From Pegea sp. RAD2-039 (Eukaryota; Chordata; Thaliacea; Salpida; Salpidae), in contig JAQGEQ010000192.1 of assembly GCA_034620365.1 (NCBI GenBank), forward strand, positions 1,297,001 through 1,361,000: a stretch of 64,000 nucleotides of DNA, given 5' to 3'. The translations under genes and the position numbers were made by a program. The notes below the pieces were generated by a model. That model searched no databases and was not told where the DNA came from. It worked only from the letters and a program-made list of their open reading frames with translations. Numbering within the stretch: the stretch's first letter is position 1; every line of letters starts with the position of its first letter. Below, in pieces: positions 1 to 13,850 of this stretch.

Positions 1-196
1 TGTCTGAATTTTACAAATCATTAAGAACAATTTTTTGATGTTATGATAATAAGAATTTTTTCATTTTGATGTTGCTATTTAAGTACCATTCACTAGCTAA
101 ACTTAATAACTCAAACCATAATCTAAAAAATTGTTTATTTTTTGTTTAACATTTATATTATTATAACTGAAAATCATTAAACCTTGATAATTGCAG

Positions 197-2064
197 GCAG
201 GAATGATTGAAAAAATTATATTGTTCTATTCTTTGACGAAGCGTTTAAGAAATGCCTTGACAGATAGATCAGAAAACTTAAATGAAGAAAAAACTATCAA
301 TTTGTTAGCACATTTACAGATAGCAAAAAAATCAATCATTTCATTTGGTCGTTCAATTATTTACAATGAGTTTGTTCAACCTATAATTGAAATTACTAAA
401 GGAGATCAAAGTAAAGATTTGGCATTAGTTGAACACTTAGCTTTCACTTATATTTATGTAAGTATTCTTTAATTAGTTTATCTGGAAGTGAATTTACAGA
501 ATTGGTCATTTTCAGGTTCTTCATTCTCTTATTGATGAGGAAATCTTCATAAAAGAACTTAATAGAAACGATGTGATCACTAAAGACTTTAAGGATTTAT
601 TAGAAGTATGTTTAATTTTCTAAATAATATATTCATGAATTTATTATGGATAAACTTAGATATATTTAATTTGTTTTATAGTAATATAACTTTGTGATAA
701 ATCATTTCTTAAAATTCGTACAAAATGTTTCAAAAAAAAGACTAATAAAAAATATCAAATGATTAAATAAGTTGACAGTTTTTAAATGTGTCTTTACTGA
801 TAAGTTGATATTTTCTTCAATTTCTAGACTTATCCTGACATTACAAATATTCCTCTCTGTGATGAAGTTTTGAAAAAACTTAATGTTGAAAAGAAACAAA
901 AGAAGGTTTTATCCAAAGTCAAGTTGCAAAAACCTCTTTCAAAGATTACTGAAAATACTGATGAAGACATCGAGCTTGCTTCTTCTGCTTCTATTATAAC
1001 AGATATTTTTCCACATTTACAAATGAGCTTTATCAAAAGATGTCTCTTACATTATAACCGTGATACTGAAAGGTTAACACAAGATCTGTTAGAGAATAAC
1101 TTACCACCTCATCTACAAGACTCAAATAGGTCAGTTCATCTTCTCTAAAGTCTTTTGTATCAACAAATCAACTAAATCGAAAAGTTACAAAAGTTATTTT
1201 TATAACCGAAATTTTAGCTTTGCTGAAGATCAAGTTGAACAATTTGATGATGCGGATGTTGATCTTCCCGGTTGCTCAGGGATCAAATCCTCGATGTCAA
1301 CTTGCCAAGATTTAGTCTCTGAGAGGAAAAATTACTTCGATAATGACGATTTTGACTTATTTGGGGCGAATAGCTCCCGCGTCGACACTTCAAAGATACA
1401 TTTTGGGAAAAAAGATAAAAATTATAATCATTGGAAAGATGATACTAGCGGGAAAGAAGAGATGAACAAACTCAAGGACTTTTATTCAAAATATTTGCCA
1501 GGTTTTGATGAAGAAGAAGAAGAGGAAGAAGACACAATCCCGGGTAAACAACGGATCAACAACATCTTATTTGTTTTAACTTTCTTATTTGATGCAGTAA
1601 ATCCCAACTATGTCTGTGATTATGAGGATGAGAGAGATGACTTTGTGGATGGTTTGAAGATCGGTGTTGATGATGGAGACTATGAAAGCAAACAATTTCA
1701 ATCGGATTTAAATTTCAAAAACAACAAGTACATCATCTTTTCTTTTACTTTCTTGTTGATAGTTTGAATTATTATCAAAATCTTTCAATGAATGTAACAA
1801 CTTCATTTGTCACTTAGCAGTGATGAGAAAGGCAAAAATCTGGACTTTGTGCGAAATCCGGAGGAAGTAAGAGCAGAAAAAGAGAGAAAACGTCAACAAC
1901 GTCAAGAGCTGAATCAAAAAAATAGAAGGCCACAAAAAGTGAAGGACTCTGACAAGCAGCAAGCGATTGATTACAAGCGGAAAGATCAGAATAAAGCTAA
2001 AAGAGCAAATCACAATAGGAAAATGGGGGCCACAAAAAAGATGAATGGAGCCCTCAAAGGATGA
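197..2064 (+). CDS. ASCC2: Activating signal cointegrator 1 complex subunit 2, 3' part
   Basis: ASCC2 is the ubiquitin-binding subunit of the ASC-1 complex, which works in alkylation-damage repair and in splitting collided ribosomes. Only the C-terminal half lies in the window; the 5' exons are off the left edge. Exons read in frame at about 197-457, 516-605, 828-1129, 1218-1543, 1598-1727 and 1821-2064, all with GT-AG introns. The third exon carries a CUE domain (ASIITDIFPHLQMSFIKRC, then NRDTERLTQDLLENNLPPHL) that aligns with the human K63-ubiquitin-binding CUE segment. An acidic stretch follows (DEEEEEEEDT). The C-terminus is lysine/arginine-rich with the family signature NKAKRANHNRK, matching the human NKATRANHNRR. 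The stop is TGA at 2062-2064. The gene converges on the tyrosyl-tRNA synthetase gene. Family assignment is firm; intron borders are my reading. Confidence 0.9.
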
Positions 2065-2168
2065 TACTTCTTGATTAGCTTCTATCATGTGCAATCCTTG
2101 CATCTTTATTATTCGAATTAAATGTATTTCTTCAAAATTTGATCTGTTGTTGTTTGGTGTGACGAGTG

Positions 2169-2411
2169 AAAAAGCGACTTTGACAAATTTGTGAACACCT
2201 CATCTTGCTGCCAGGTGATTCTGTTGTCTCCGCAGAAGACTTGCATATGAATCGCCTAGATGAAAATCAAAAGTCTCCAGTTCTATCTTCCACCAGTTAG
2301 CTCCGCCCTTTCCATCGCTGTAGAACTGTTTCAGTTTTATGTTCGATCTCAGCTTTGATTAAAGTTAAAAACAGCATATGCTGCAGTACCTCCGTAGGGA
2401 CTTTCGCTCTT
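2169..2411 (-). ncRNA. Candidate structured non-coding RNA (Pol III-like)
   Basis: This is a GC-richer island between two convergent genes with no recognisable protein. Read on the minus strand it folds well. An 8-bp terminal stem pairs 2404-2411 with 2170-2177 and is followed directly by a run of U, as at a Pol III terminator. An 8-bp perfect stem pairs 2321-2328 with 2278-2285 (CAGUUCUA/UAGAACUG). A stem with one bulged base pairs 2213-2221 with 2193-2200. There is a 4-bp hairpin at 2226-2240 and the hairpin CAGCAUAUGCUG at 2372-2383. Near the 5' end GAAAGUCCC recalls the CR-I element of RNase MRP/P RNA, but I find no convincing CR-V, so the family stays open. An outer 6-bp pairing (2157-2162 with 2452-2457) could extend it. 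A short peptide exon is the alternative. Confidence 0.35.
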
Positions 2412-2808
2412 CTAAATGAGCTATTTACCTGATGAGACAGTTCACACTTGTTGGCTACTAACAATAACTACTAAATCTTGTTTACTAAAAGATTGATTAA
2501 AATGGATCATAATTTTGTTGAGTTTTGAAACTTGTAAAATTCCTAACATTCTAGCATCAAATCTGATTTGTTAAATTGAAATAACAGTCTTATAAATATT
2601 TCATATTTATTTTTCATTTGATAATCAAACACATAAAGAGGCAATAGTTGTGAGTAGTAAATGTTTGCACCAAATAAGGTTGTTAAGTAGCTGCAACAAT
2701 CTAATAGTCTAATTATTAATTTGATTACCAAACAAAGAAATAAACACTCGAAGCAGCAAACAAAATCTGAATCCACCCGTTTTTCAAATACTGAAGATAT
2801 CAAGCAAA
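2412..2808. other. Intergenic, 3' flank of YARS1
   Basis: AT-rich sequence between the candidate RNA and the YARS1 stop codon. I see no exon or repeat. The 86-residue open frame at 2543-2803 on the minus strand lies in the 3' flank of YARS1 and has no recognisable features. Confidence 0.5.
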
Positions 2809-5135
<2,327 letters not shown>

Positions 5136-5779
5136 GGTTTATAAAATCTACAGGATCTATAAAAATAAAACAAACTTCAAGCCATTTTCAAATTTGAGGT
5201 TAACTATTTATCAATTTATATCCTGTACCCGTATATATGATTAACCATTAAAAATTATACAAAGATAGACTAAATAAAAAATTGTCAGGTTCATAGTTAA
5301 AATATATTAACATTCATGATTGACGTGTATTTTGCCACACTCAATCAAACTGTAAATGAAACATTTTGAGCGTTTTTATTTATAAGTTTGTCAAAATTAG
5401 ATTTATACATAAATAGTAATTGTATAAATTCACTCAAAATTATATTCAAAACAAATGTATTTTTAGTACTATATATATTTTATTTATTTACCATTAAGAT
5501 TAAGATTAATTCTATTAATATATAAAACTCATACGCTTTATGAAAACAAGTTCTTACGAAGTTCACTGAAAAATACTACTTAAAAATATTCAAAAAATAT
5601 CCTTCGAATTTCAAAACTTTACACCATAACCATAAAAACCATAAAATTTTTTAAAGTCTTCAATATACGTAGAATAGTAAGCAAATACTGAAATATTAAG
5701 AAAGGAGAGTAAACAAAAAACAGGCCGATTACTTATTAATTTACTTACTTGTTGCAATAAATTCGAAGAAGTTTGGTTA
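5136..5779. other. Intergenic, upstream of YARS1
   Basis: AT-rich 5' flank of YARS1. A possible splice-acceptor-like CCTGTAG lies about 15 bp upstream of the YARS1 ATG, which could be a trans-splice site. I see no other gene or repeat until the LINE relic begins. Confidence 0.5.
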
Positions 5780-6400
5780 AAGAAAGCACCTCTCGCTAAC
5801 ACATATTTTCACAAATAACACCTATTATATACAATTAAGTTCGAAATATCGAAAGAAAAAGATGTAACACATGGCATTTCAGAAGTCCTCAAAACATATA
5901 ACAGTTAACAATTACATAGAATGTTAATAATCTAAAAAGTAAAAAAGAACCATAGTTTAGAAATGACAATGTTGGCAGTATTAAAATGGTTCAACTTCTG
6001 CTTGAACAGCACGAGTGATTCTGATATGAAAATGTTGATGGCAGCTGGTTCCAAATACTAATTGTGCGGTATGAGAAAAAACTGCTCTGATTAATGTACC
6101 AGGTGATATGGGCTTATTAATATGTAATGTGTGTCATCTAAGCTGATATAATTTGAGGGAAGGACTAATGGAAAAGAAATCATCAAACTGAAGGTCAACT
6201 AAATTGTGGATAATTTCAAAAATAAGAATTAAATCGTATTTAATCCGTCCAATTTATAAAGTATCTAAATTGAGGAAGGTGAGCCGACTATCATATTGAT
6301 TATTAAGTTTCCTGCACACTAATCTCGTAAATGTGGCTTGAATAGATTCTATTTTTTTGATATCACATACTTGATATGGCATCCATGCAGCTTGAGGTAT
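5780..6400 (-). mobile_element. Decayed 3' end of a non-LTR retrotransposon (LINE)
   Basis: On the minus strand this segment is clearly homologous to the intact LINE fragment at 22528-23479. Shared blocks include WMPYQV near 6380, TFTRLVCRKLN, IKYDLILIF.IIHNL, QFDDFFSISPSLKLYQLR, and the 3' untranslated stretch CACCTCTCGCTAACACA (plus-strand reading) near 5788. The reading frame is broken by in-frame stops and small indels, so it is a dead copy. Homology fades near 6400, so it is strongly 5'-truncated. It is older than the 22.5-kb copy by its decay. Confidence 0.8.
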
Positions 6401-7151
6401 AAATTTCACAATGTACTCTTTGTTGGTTTTAGTAAACCTTGAGTAAATAGTATTGATGCCTTCGGTAGAGTTGAAAACAGAAATCCAGTCAACACTTTAT
6501 AGAAACTTATTAATACTATCATAATTTCCACAATAAAAATTCCGTATCACTTACGCATATATGAGTTTTAAATCTAAGAATGCTACCTCATGTTTTCGCG
6601 TTTTTTAAACTGTCAAAAATTTTATACAAAATTAAATTAAAATCCAAAATAACTTCAGGGTAACAGTTAGAACTTATTAACAGTTAAGTAATCATATTTG
6701 TATATAAATCTTTCTGTTTTAGCTCCAGAATGACCGTCCGTAAATATAAGGATATTTTTGCTTTCTGAATACAACGCTATGTTGATGACAATTTTTGTCT
6801 ACAACACAAAGTTTTGTCATTTTAGTTAGAATTTTTGTTTCAACTGCTTGGTTAACTGGCCAAATCTAATTCCTACAAAAGCCTTGCCAAAAATACTAAC
6901 CAGCTAAGTTATCTAGTTTTGGTTTCATAAAGAAAGGTGTATAAAGTATGTTTATTTATTACTGTGAGTGAATAATGTGTCATTTTTAGCCTTAAATTTG
7001 ACTATTATTTTTTTAGAGTATCTAAATTATTTCTGATTTAAGTTTGAAGCTGATAGCTGTACATAGTAGGGGAATCCCTTAATTATAACATATTTTACAA
7101 TGAAGATATCCTTGCTGATAACTGTGCTCATAGTAGTATAAAGTTCAAGTC
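6401..7151. other. Intergenic between LINE relic and phosphatase gene
   Basis: AT-rich. It holds the divergent upstream regions of YARS1 and the phosphatase gene. I see no coding exon. Confidence 0.5.
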
Positions 7152-8842
7152 ATGTTTAGCTCGTTGAACAACTTTAGGCCTATTGGTGGAAAGCTTTTTG
7201 CGGAGTGCAAAACTGCTGATGAAGCTAATACTTTAGGATTATCAGTTTATCGTTCATCACGACTTGACAAGATATCTGAAGAGGATTTGGTTTCATTAAA
7301 AAATGATTTGGGAATCAAGTAATTTTTATGTCTTATTTTTTTGGGTTTTGATACTTGTAATGAAATTAGTGGTAGAATTAGTTAGTATTAAAATTCGTCT
7401 CCAAGTTTAATGTAAATTTTGAAAGTTCAATATTTATAAATAAATAAATATTTGTTTCATGTTTAAATAAACTAATGGAACAAAAATAATCTTATTTTTT
7501 AGATTCTCATTTTTCTATTTTACTTTTTCTTTATTAGAGTATATTATGAGTTAAAACAAACAAAATTTAATTTATTTCTTGAAGATTTTTATCATATTAA
7601 CTTTTATGTTAATATAACTATTTGTTATTGTTTTGATTAGATTTTTTTAATTAACAAAGTAGTAAATAAGATGTTGTAAATTAATTAATTTAATTATATT
7701 CTTTGACTATATCATTATTGCATCAATAACTATGTCTATTGTTGAACTTTAATTATTAAGTATATAAAGAAGGATAAAGTAACAGATAAAAAAGATAAAA
7801 CCTAAAACAGAATCAATTAAAAATTATAGACATCAAAATCAAAATGTCTTATGATAATAAGTTAAGTTATAGTTTGCTAAATTTATTTTTTCTATTATAG
7901 AACTGTGATAGATTTCAGAGATTTTCTAGGAGAATATAAAAAACATGATGGTAAGAAACGTTTGGATTCGATTGGAGTTGAAGTTATGGATGTTAGTAAG
8001 ACTATTAAAACTAAAATTCCTGTTTGGTTGAAAAGTCACCATCCTTTATCAACCAATCAAGTTCGACATTGTATGATTGATCTACTTGGTAAAGCTTTTG
8101 TTATAAACTTATTTCTAACAGACATTCTATCAATTTGGAAGGTATTGATGTTTGATTTAATTTTTTAAGAACCTTATTTAAATGTCATTTTAATTTTAGA
8201 GAATAATTGGAGTGTTTCTTTCTATATTTTATATTCTTTTCAAATTACCCTGGATTGTATACTTCATAAAACATGAGGTTGAACTACATGACTTATTAAC
8301 AATGTACATTGTAAGTCTTAACACCTCTTCTAATTTATCAAAATAAATCGCGTTTTCGTTGTAGGCTTTGATTGATTGCAGTGGGGCACAGATAAATTTG
8401 GCATTAAAACAAATGCTTCAACCTGGAAATTTACCTTGTGTTATTTGTTGTCATGTTGGTAAAGATCGAACTGGCATAATGTCTGCTTTGTTGCTTAGCA
8501 TATGTGGATATAGTGTTGAGAAAATAGCTGACGATTATCATAAAACTGAAGTGAGAATATGTCATCTAATTTTATGAAATTTTGTTTAATGTTGTAAATA
8601 TTTTAGTAAAGGTGTTTGGTTTAAATTAATTTCCATTTATTTGTTAGATTGGTCTTCCTGCAAACCACAAAGAGTTCCAGATTTATTCTCCTCACGTTAG
8701 ACAAGCCCCAAGGCAAGTAATTTTTGATTTGTTTGATTATATTGAAAACAAGTATGGGTCTGTTTCAAAATATCTTCAACTAAATGGGTTTACTGTTCAA
8801 GAACAAAATGAATTGAAAACTTTACTGAATTTCAAAAAATGA
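7152..8842 (+). CDS. Y_phosphatase3-family protein tyrosine/serine phosphatase
   Basis: Five exons read in frame: 7152-7318, 7901-8141, 8200-8310, 8365-8550, 8648-8842. The first intron is 582 bp and the others are short. The protein has about 300 residues and opens with MFSSLNNFRPIGGK, the N-terminal FRDLGG-like region of this family. VIDFRDF follows in exon 2. The catalytic P-loop in exon 4 is CHVGKDRTGIMSALLL, a Cys-X5-Arg loop of the GKDRTG type that marks the Y_phosphatase3 (PF13350-like) group of dual-specificity/lipid phosphatases. A hydrophobic stretch in exon 3 (RIIGVFLSIFYILFKLPWIV) may be a helical insert or membrane contact. Canonical Cys and Arg are present, so it should be active; the substrate is unknown. 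A poly(A) signal AATAAA lies at 8887-8892. Confidence 0.82.
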
Positions 8843-11800
8843 TAGACAAATAATTTTCTCTAATTTTCTAAATATTATTTAATTTTAATAAAATGATGCA
8901 GTGTTGTATTTTCTTTATTTTGCAATAAATTTTCATATTATGAACTACATTTCTAATCATTTCATTAATTAAATTTTGATGATAATCTTAATTATTTTCT
9001 TTTATCTTAATATCTTTACAAAGTATCGTGAATAAAAGTTTTTGAAATTTCAAATTTACTCTTTCATCTGAAATTTTGTATATTTTTAAAAGTTTTCACA
9101 ATAATTGATTTTTGAATAGATAAATTTTTAATTAGTGTTATATAAGGTAACTGTTTTGAATTTACTGGTTAAGCATTTTGAACTTTGAACATTTTAATTA
9201 TATGTTTTTCGTTGCTGGAATTTTAAGTTTAAATATTTATTCATCAAACTGACAAACGGATTTCCAAAAAAAATTTATTTTAATGCTTGTGGAAGAAAGT
9301 TTAACATTTTGTAAAAATCTAAAGTTTAATGAATAGTTCAATAAAAGTTTTCATTTATAACTAAAACAGAAAATAAAATTGAATCAAGTGATAATCTTTA
9401 GAAAAGTATAAAAAGTAGTTTCTTCATCAAAATCTCAGTAATTGTTTACTGTCAACAAGAATAAAATGATTGATCTACAAATGGAAAATTATTTTACTTC
9501 TGCATCAACTTTTATTTGTGATTGTTTTACTTTTGTGTACTGACTTAAAAATACGACATCAATATCTGTTTCTGTATAATAAAATTCACAAAGTACTAAA
9601 TAGCACCGTGATTATTTTAACATTATTTGAGATTATAAATACATTTAAAAATCGATATTTTAACACATCAGACAGTAAGATAAGAAACTAATTATCACAA
9701 AAATAAGAAAAATATGTGCAGAGTTATATGGGTAGAATTACCATATTGATTTATTGCAGATTCATTTAGAATTTTTTGAATTAAAACAAATTTAAAAAGT
9801 TAAAACGGAAATAACTTCATTATGTTGCATTTTGAAAGAAAAATCTTTTATTAAAAGTATCTGACTTCATCAAATTTTTAGGTTAAAACAAAACAAATAG
9901 CTTACTACTATCACTAAAAAGATTTGTAATTAAAAGCTAATTCTCTTGTAGTTTCTTGGGTTAAATCGATATCTATTAGCAGGGAAATTTCGATTTAAAG
10001 GCAAAGAAGACGCTTTTTAGGGACAAGATAATCCTGAGTTTTCTAAATTTCTTGAATTTGTTCAATTTAATAATCTTTTCTTCGGAAAGAATATATCTGG
10101 AAAACAAATACCAATGGCATCGAAAGATTTTGTGAAATGTGTAAAAGAATAATAGAAAGCAAATATTTCCTTAAGTTTTAATTACAATAGGTTTATTTAA
10201 AAACTGTTTGCTTAGATGGTTGGTGAACATGATGACAGAAAAGAAATTTGTGAACTATTTTTGTTTAATGGTTTGTAATTTCCTTGATTCTACATTTCTG
10301 TATAACTTCCTTGTAATTTGTCATACAAAAATGTTGTTGAAATATAAAGTAAACAAATTACTCAAAAAATTACTGACAATAAAGTCAAGGTTTAAATATT
10401 CAATTTGTTTTAACTGAAGATTAACAACATTTTTAGCAGTTTTTATTCTAAAATGTTTAGAAATATTTTCATGGATAGTAGCGTTTCCTTTCATTAACCA
10501 AAAGACACCAAGTATGCAACCCTATACAACTTCCATCTCTAATTATTAAACCAGATAATCAGTTCCTAACTTTGAAATTATTGAATAAAAAATTGCTGGT
10601 GACAATATCAAAACATTGAAAAAAAATTATAAAACGGTTTTTGAGTTGTCTTAAAATTTTTGCTTAATAATAATCATTATATTTTGAAGCAACTAGTTTT
10701 CTGTTTGAACAAGACTCTTAAAAATTATATAAAAATTCTTCTAAAATGACCCTTGTAAAACTCTACTTTAAAAATAAAATAATTTTTTTTGTAATCAATA
10801 ATTTTACTAGAGAAATCATTTAGTTTAAATTTTAGTTTAATAAAGCAAATGCTGAATAAACTTACATATTTACTTAGTAATTATCGTGGAAATCGGGTTA
10901 TTTATATGTCATAATTTAGAGAAACTGCTGGCTAATAACCATCAAGGTAAGTTACACAATTAGAGTGTTGGTAACGTAATTGAATATAGTTTAGAGCGCG
11001 CCACAAGCAGTTATTATAAACAAACAAATCTACAAAATGGAAAATATTTTATGGCAGTGTGCGATGCATAGATTGTAATTAACATTAGACAGCGAAAGTT
11101 AGCAACACTATTAGAAAAAAGGTCAAGAAAATTTAATTAATCATCAACAATATACGCAGTATGTAATAGTATTACTTCCTGATATTCCTTTTGGTGTTTT
11201 TTCATTAATTTTTAATATTCTGGTATTTTTCTGTCACCAGCAGTCTTGTTTTATCTAACTCTTTTTTGCTTTTCTATACGAACTTCCTTGAGATCATCTT
11301 TGAAAAATAAGATCTCTGAATGTTTGTCATCCATTATAATGAGCCCAACTTTTGATTTTATTATATAATAAAAACTTAAATTAGCTGAAGTATAAACACC
11401 CTCATTTATTTCATATAAGTTACTTAAATTTACTAGTTGCAAAAATTGATTAAATCTTTGACATTTATAAAACTTAGTTAAGTTTAAAACGAAAATATGA
11501 AATTAATATGTATATATCTTTACGTAATTTAATCACTATTTAATTATTTTATAAAAAAAAAGGTGACCAAAATTAAGATTTTCATTAAACAATTTACTAA
11601 ATTAAAAATTTGTTAAGAAAAGTAGATTTCATAATTTTATTTGATTTAATTGTGTTTAGATATATGATTTTTTTATTTACATGATATTATAAGTTTTACG
11701 AAGATTGAATAATATCTTTTTTAAAATTACAAGAAATACTTAATAAGGATACCTGTAATAAACAATTTAATAATAAATATTTTTTAGGTCACTATATGTC

Positions 11801-13790
11801 TCCATAGCTCTACTAACAGAGAACTGAACTTCTAAAATGTGTTGCCTTAGTTCACGAAATTACCCATTTCTTACATTTAGTTGGTGAACTATTGCATATT
11901 AATATTTTTGCAAAAGGTATTCTTAAGGTAGCTTTATCACACAGAAAAACAACAATGATTAATGCACTTGTATCCATTTGTTGCATTAACTTGATTGCTG
12001 TTTTATAAAATAAAAGTTAGTTGTAAGGATAACTAAAATAATAGATAATTTCAGTAAATTATTAGTGAACAAAATGCTAATAAATTCTTTATCGTTGATC
12101 AAATTTTAAAATATTTTCGGTACTTCATTATTTCTATGGAATTTAATCTGTGAGTAGTACTTACTTAATTAGTAATAAATTAATCAATCTTATTTATATT
12201 TAATTTCTTTTTGTTTTTATTAGTTGTAACACCAACAGTTGTTTTTCAGTTTTGAATAAAAAACTTTTTTTGAATAAGCAATAGATTATATTTGCATTAA
12301 TTAGGAAAATTGTTTTAAGAAACAAAGTAAATAAGGAAAAAAGCCTCTTTTCAACAGTAAAAGCGGAAATTGATGCATTTCCTAAGCTATTTCTGAAATT
12401 ATCTAAAAACCATAAAAACAAATGGATAAACTTATCATATAGAAATTTCAAAAATATATACTTGAATAAAAATTATTAAGAAAGTATTATCAAAAATAAT
12501 TCAAGTAATAAGTATTCTTTTTTAATTCAAATGAAACTAAAATGAAACTATGAAAGATATATACTTCCAGTTTTATATTTTCAATCTTTATTTTTAAAAC
12601 AGTTTTTGCAAATAAAACATGACGTCATAATTACTTCAAAATAGTTTATTTATACTATTAATGACACTTTATGTTTAGTAAGTTCAATTCTGGTTGTTTA
12701 CATTAAGAGTAGCTAAAAACTTCTTAAATTATATATATATAGATACTAATTTATTTATTTTTATATCTTTTTATTAATTATTTTATAAGAAACTATTTAC
12801 AACAATTCGAGCTACGAATTCTGTTTCTTAAAAAATTTGTTAGCTTTTTGAAAAGTTTTAATTTAAAAAAAATAAGTTGGTAACAAGACGAATAGATTTA
12901 TTAAAGTATGTTTTGATTTTTTAAATTATTAACAGCAATTACTATCATATAAAAGTTATCATTTACTTTTGTGTGTAAAACAAAAATTGTTTATAGTTGA
13001 TTCGATTTTTTCTTGAACCCTGCAAGTACATTTTTCAAATACAAAACCATTAAAAAATGTAAAACATTTGATAAAGTTAAAATGCAATAAAAATACTGAT
13101 TAAATAATTTATATATATCTATATTTTAATTGCAAAAACTGCTAAAAATTGTTCAATGTTGAATAAAATTATTACAATTACATTATGACTGTTTTAGTAT
13201 TACTGATGGAACTGAACTATTCTACATAACATTAATTTTTTAGATAACTTAATCGCTATTATTTTATCGATACAATTTAAATTTATGTGTACTATGACTG
13301 TTGTATAATTTATTTCAAAAGTATTAGATCAGCAACAAATAGTTTGATCATTTTTAGTTTGATCGACAATTTTTTTCGTTTGGTTTAAGATGTTGTTTGA
13401 ATTTTTTTCAAGGGTATCTTTACAATCAAAGCTGGTAATTACTCGTTAGAGATTTACATAAATTAAGAAGTATTTAAATTTCGCTTTATCATAAATCATC
13501 AATGCTTATTGACTCAAATTGCCTATTAGATAGATAGGTTGTTAGAATTCTGAAAAGTATTCAACAAAATAAATTAAACAAAATGTTAGATAGTTTAAAA
13601 AACAGTAAATAAAATGGTAAATAGCGAAAAAAGGGTTTTTAACTCTTTATAATTTTACTCTGTTACAAACTAAATTCTAGTTTTTAAATTGAATAAGAAG
13701 CCGTAGTGTAAAAGGAAATATGAAATTTATTTCAAAGTGTTTAGGAAACAAACTAACATCAACGCTTTATTGTAATTTTTATCGATAAAG
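8843..13790. other. Gene-poor AT-rich intergenic region
   Basis: About 5 kb with no gene I can support. It contains a TGACGTCA octamer at 12620-12627 and scattered short open frames of the size expected by chance. Two stretches look slightly protein-like but are not supported: a hydrophobic frame at 9470-9691, and a 43-codon frame at about 10021-10151 that directly follows a CTTTTTAG acceptor-like site. Confidence 0.45.
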
Positions 13791-13833
13791 ACATTTGTAA
13801 AATACATTTGTAAAAATAAGATACATTTGTAAA
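13791..13833 (+). repeat. Three near-tandem copies of ACATTTGTAAAA
   Basis: The 12-mer ACATTTGTAAAA occurs at 13791-13802, 13804-13815 and 13822-13833, ending 17 bp before the MGAT5 start codon. It lies in the leader or proximal promoter. It is outside the duplicated block, so only the plus-strand MGAT5 copy has it. Confidence 0.7.
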
Positions 13834-13850
13834 AGTGATCGAAAAATATT

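Noticed and set aside
5611..5802. 63-codon minus-strand frame starting MLARGAFF
   Set aside because: It runs from the 3' untranslated end of the decayed LINE into flanking AT-rich DNA; no homology of its own.
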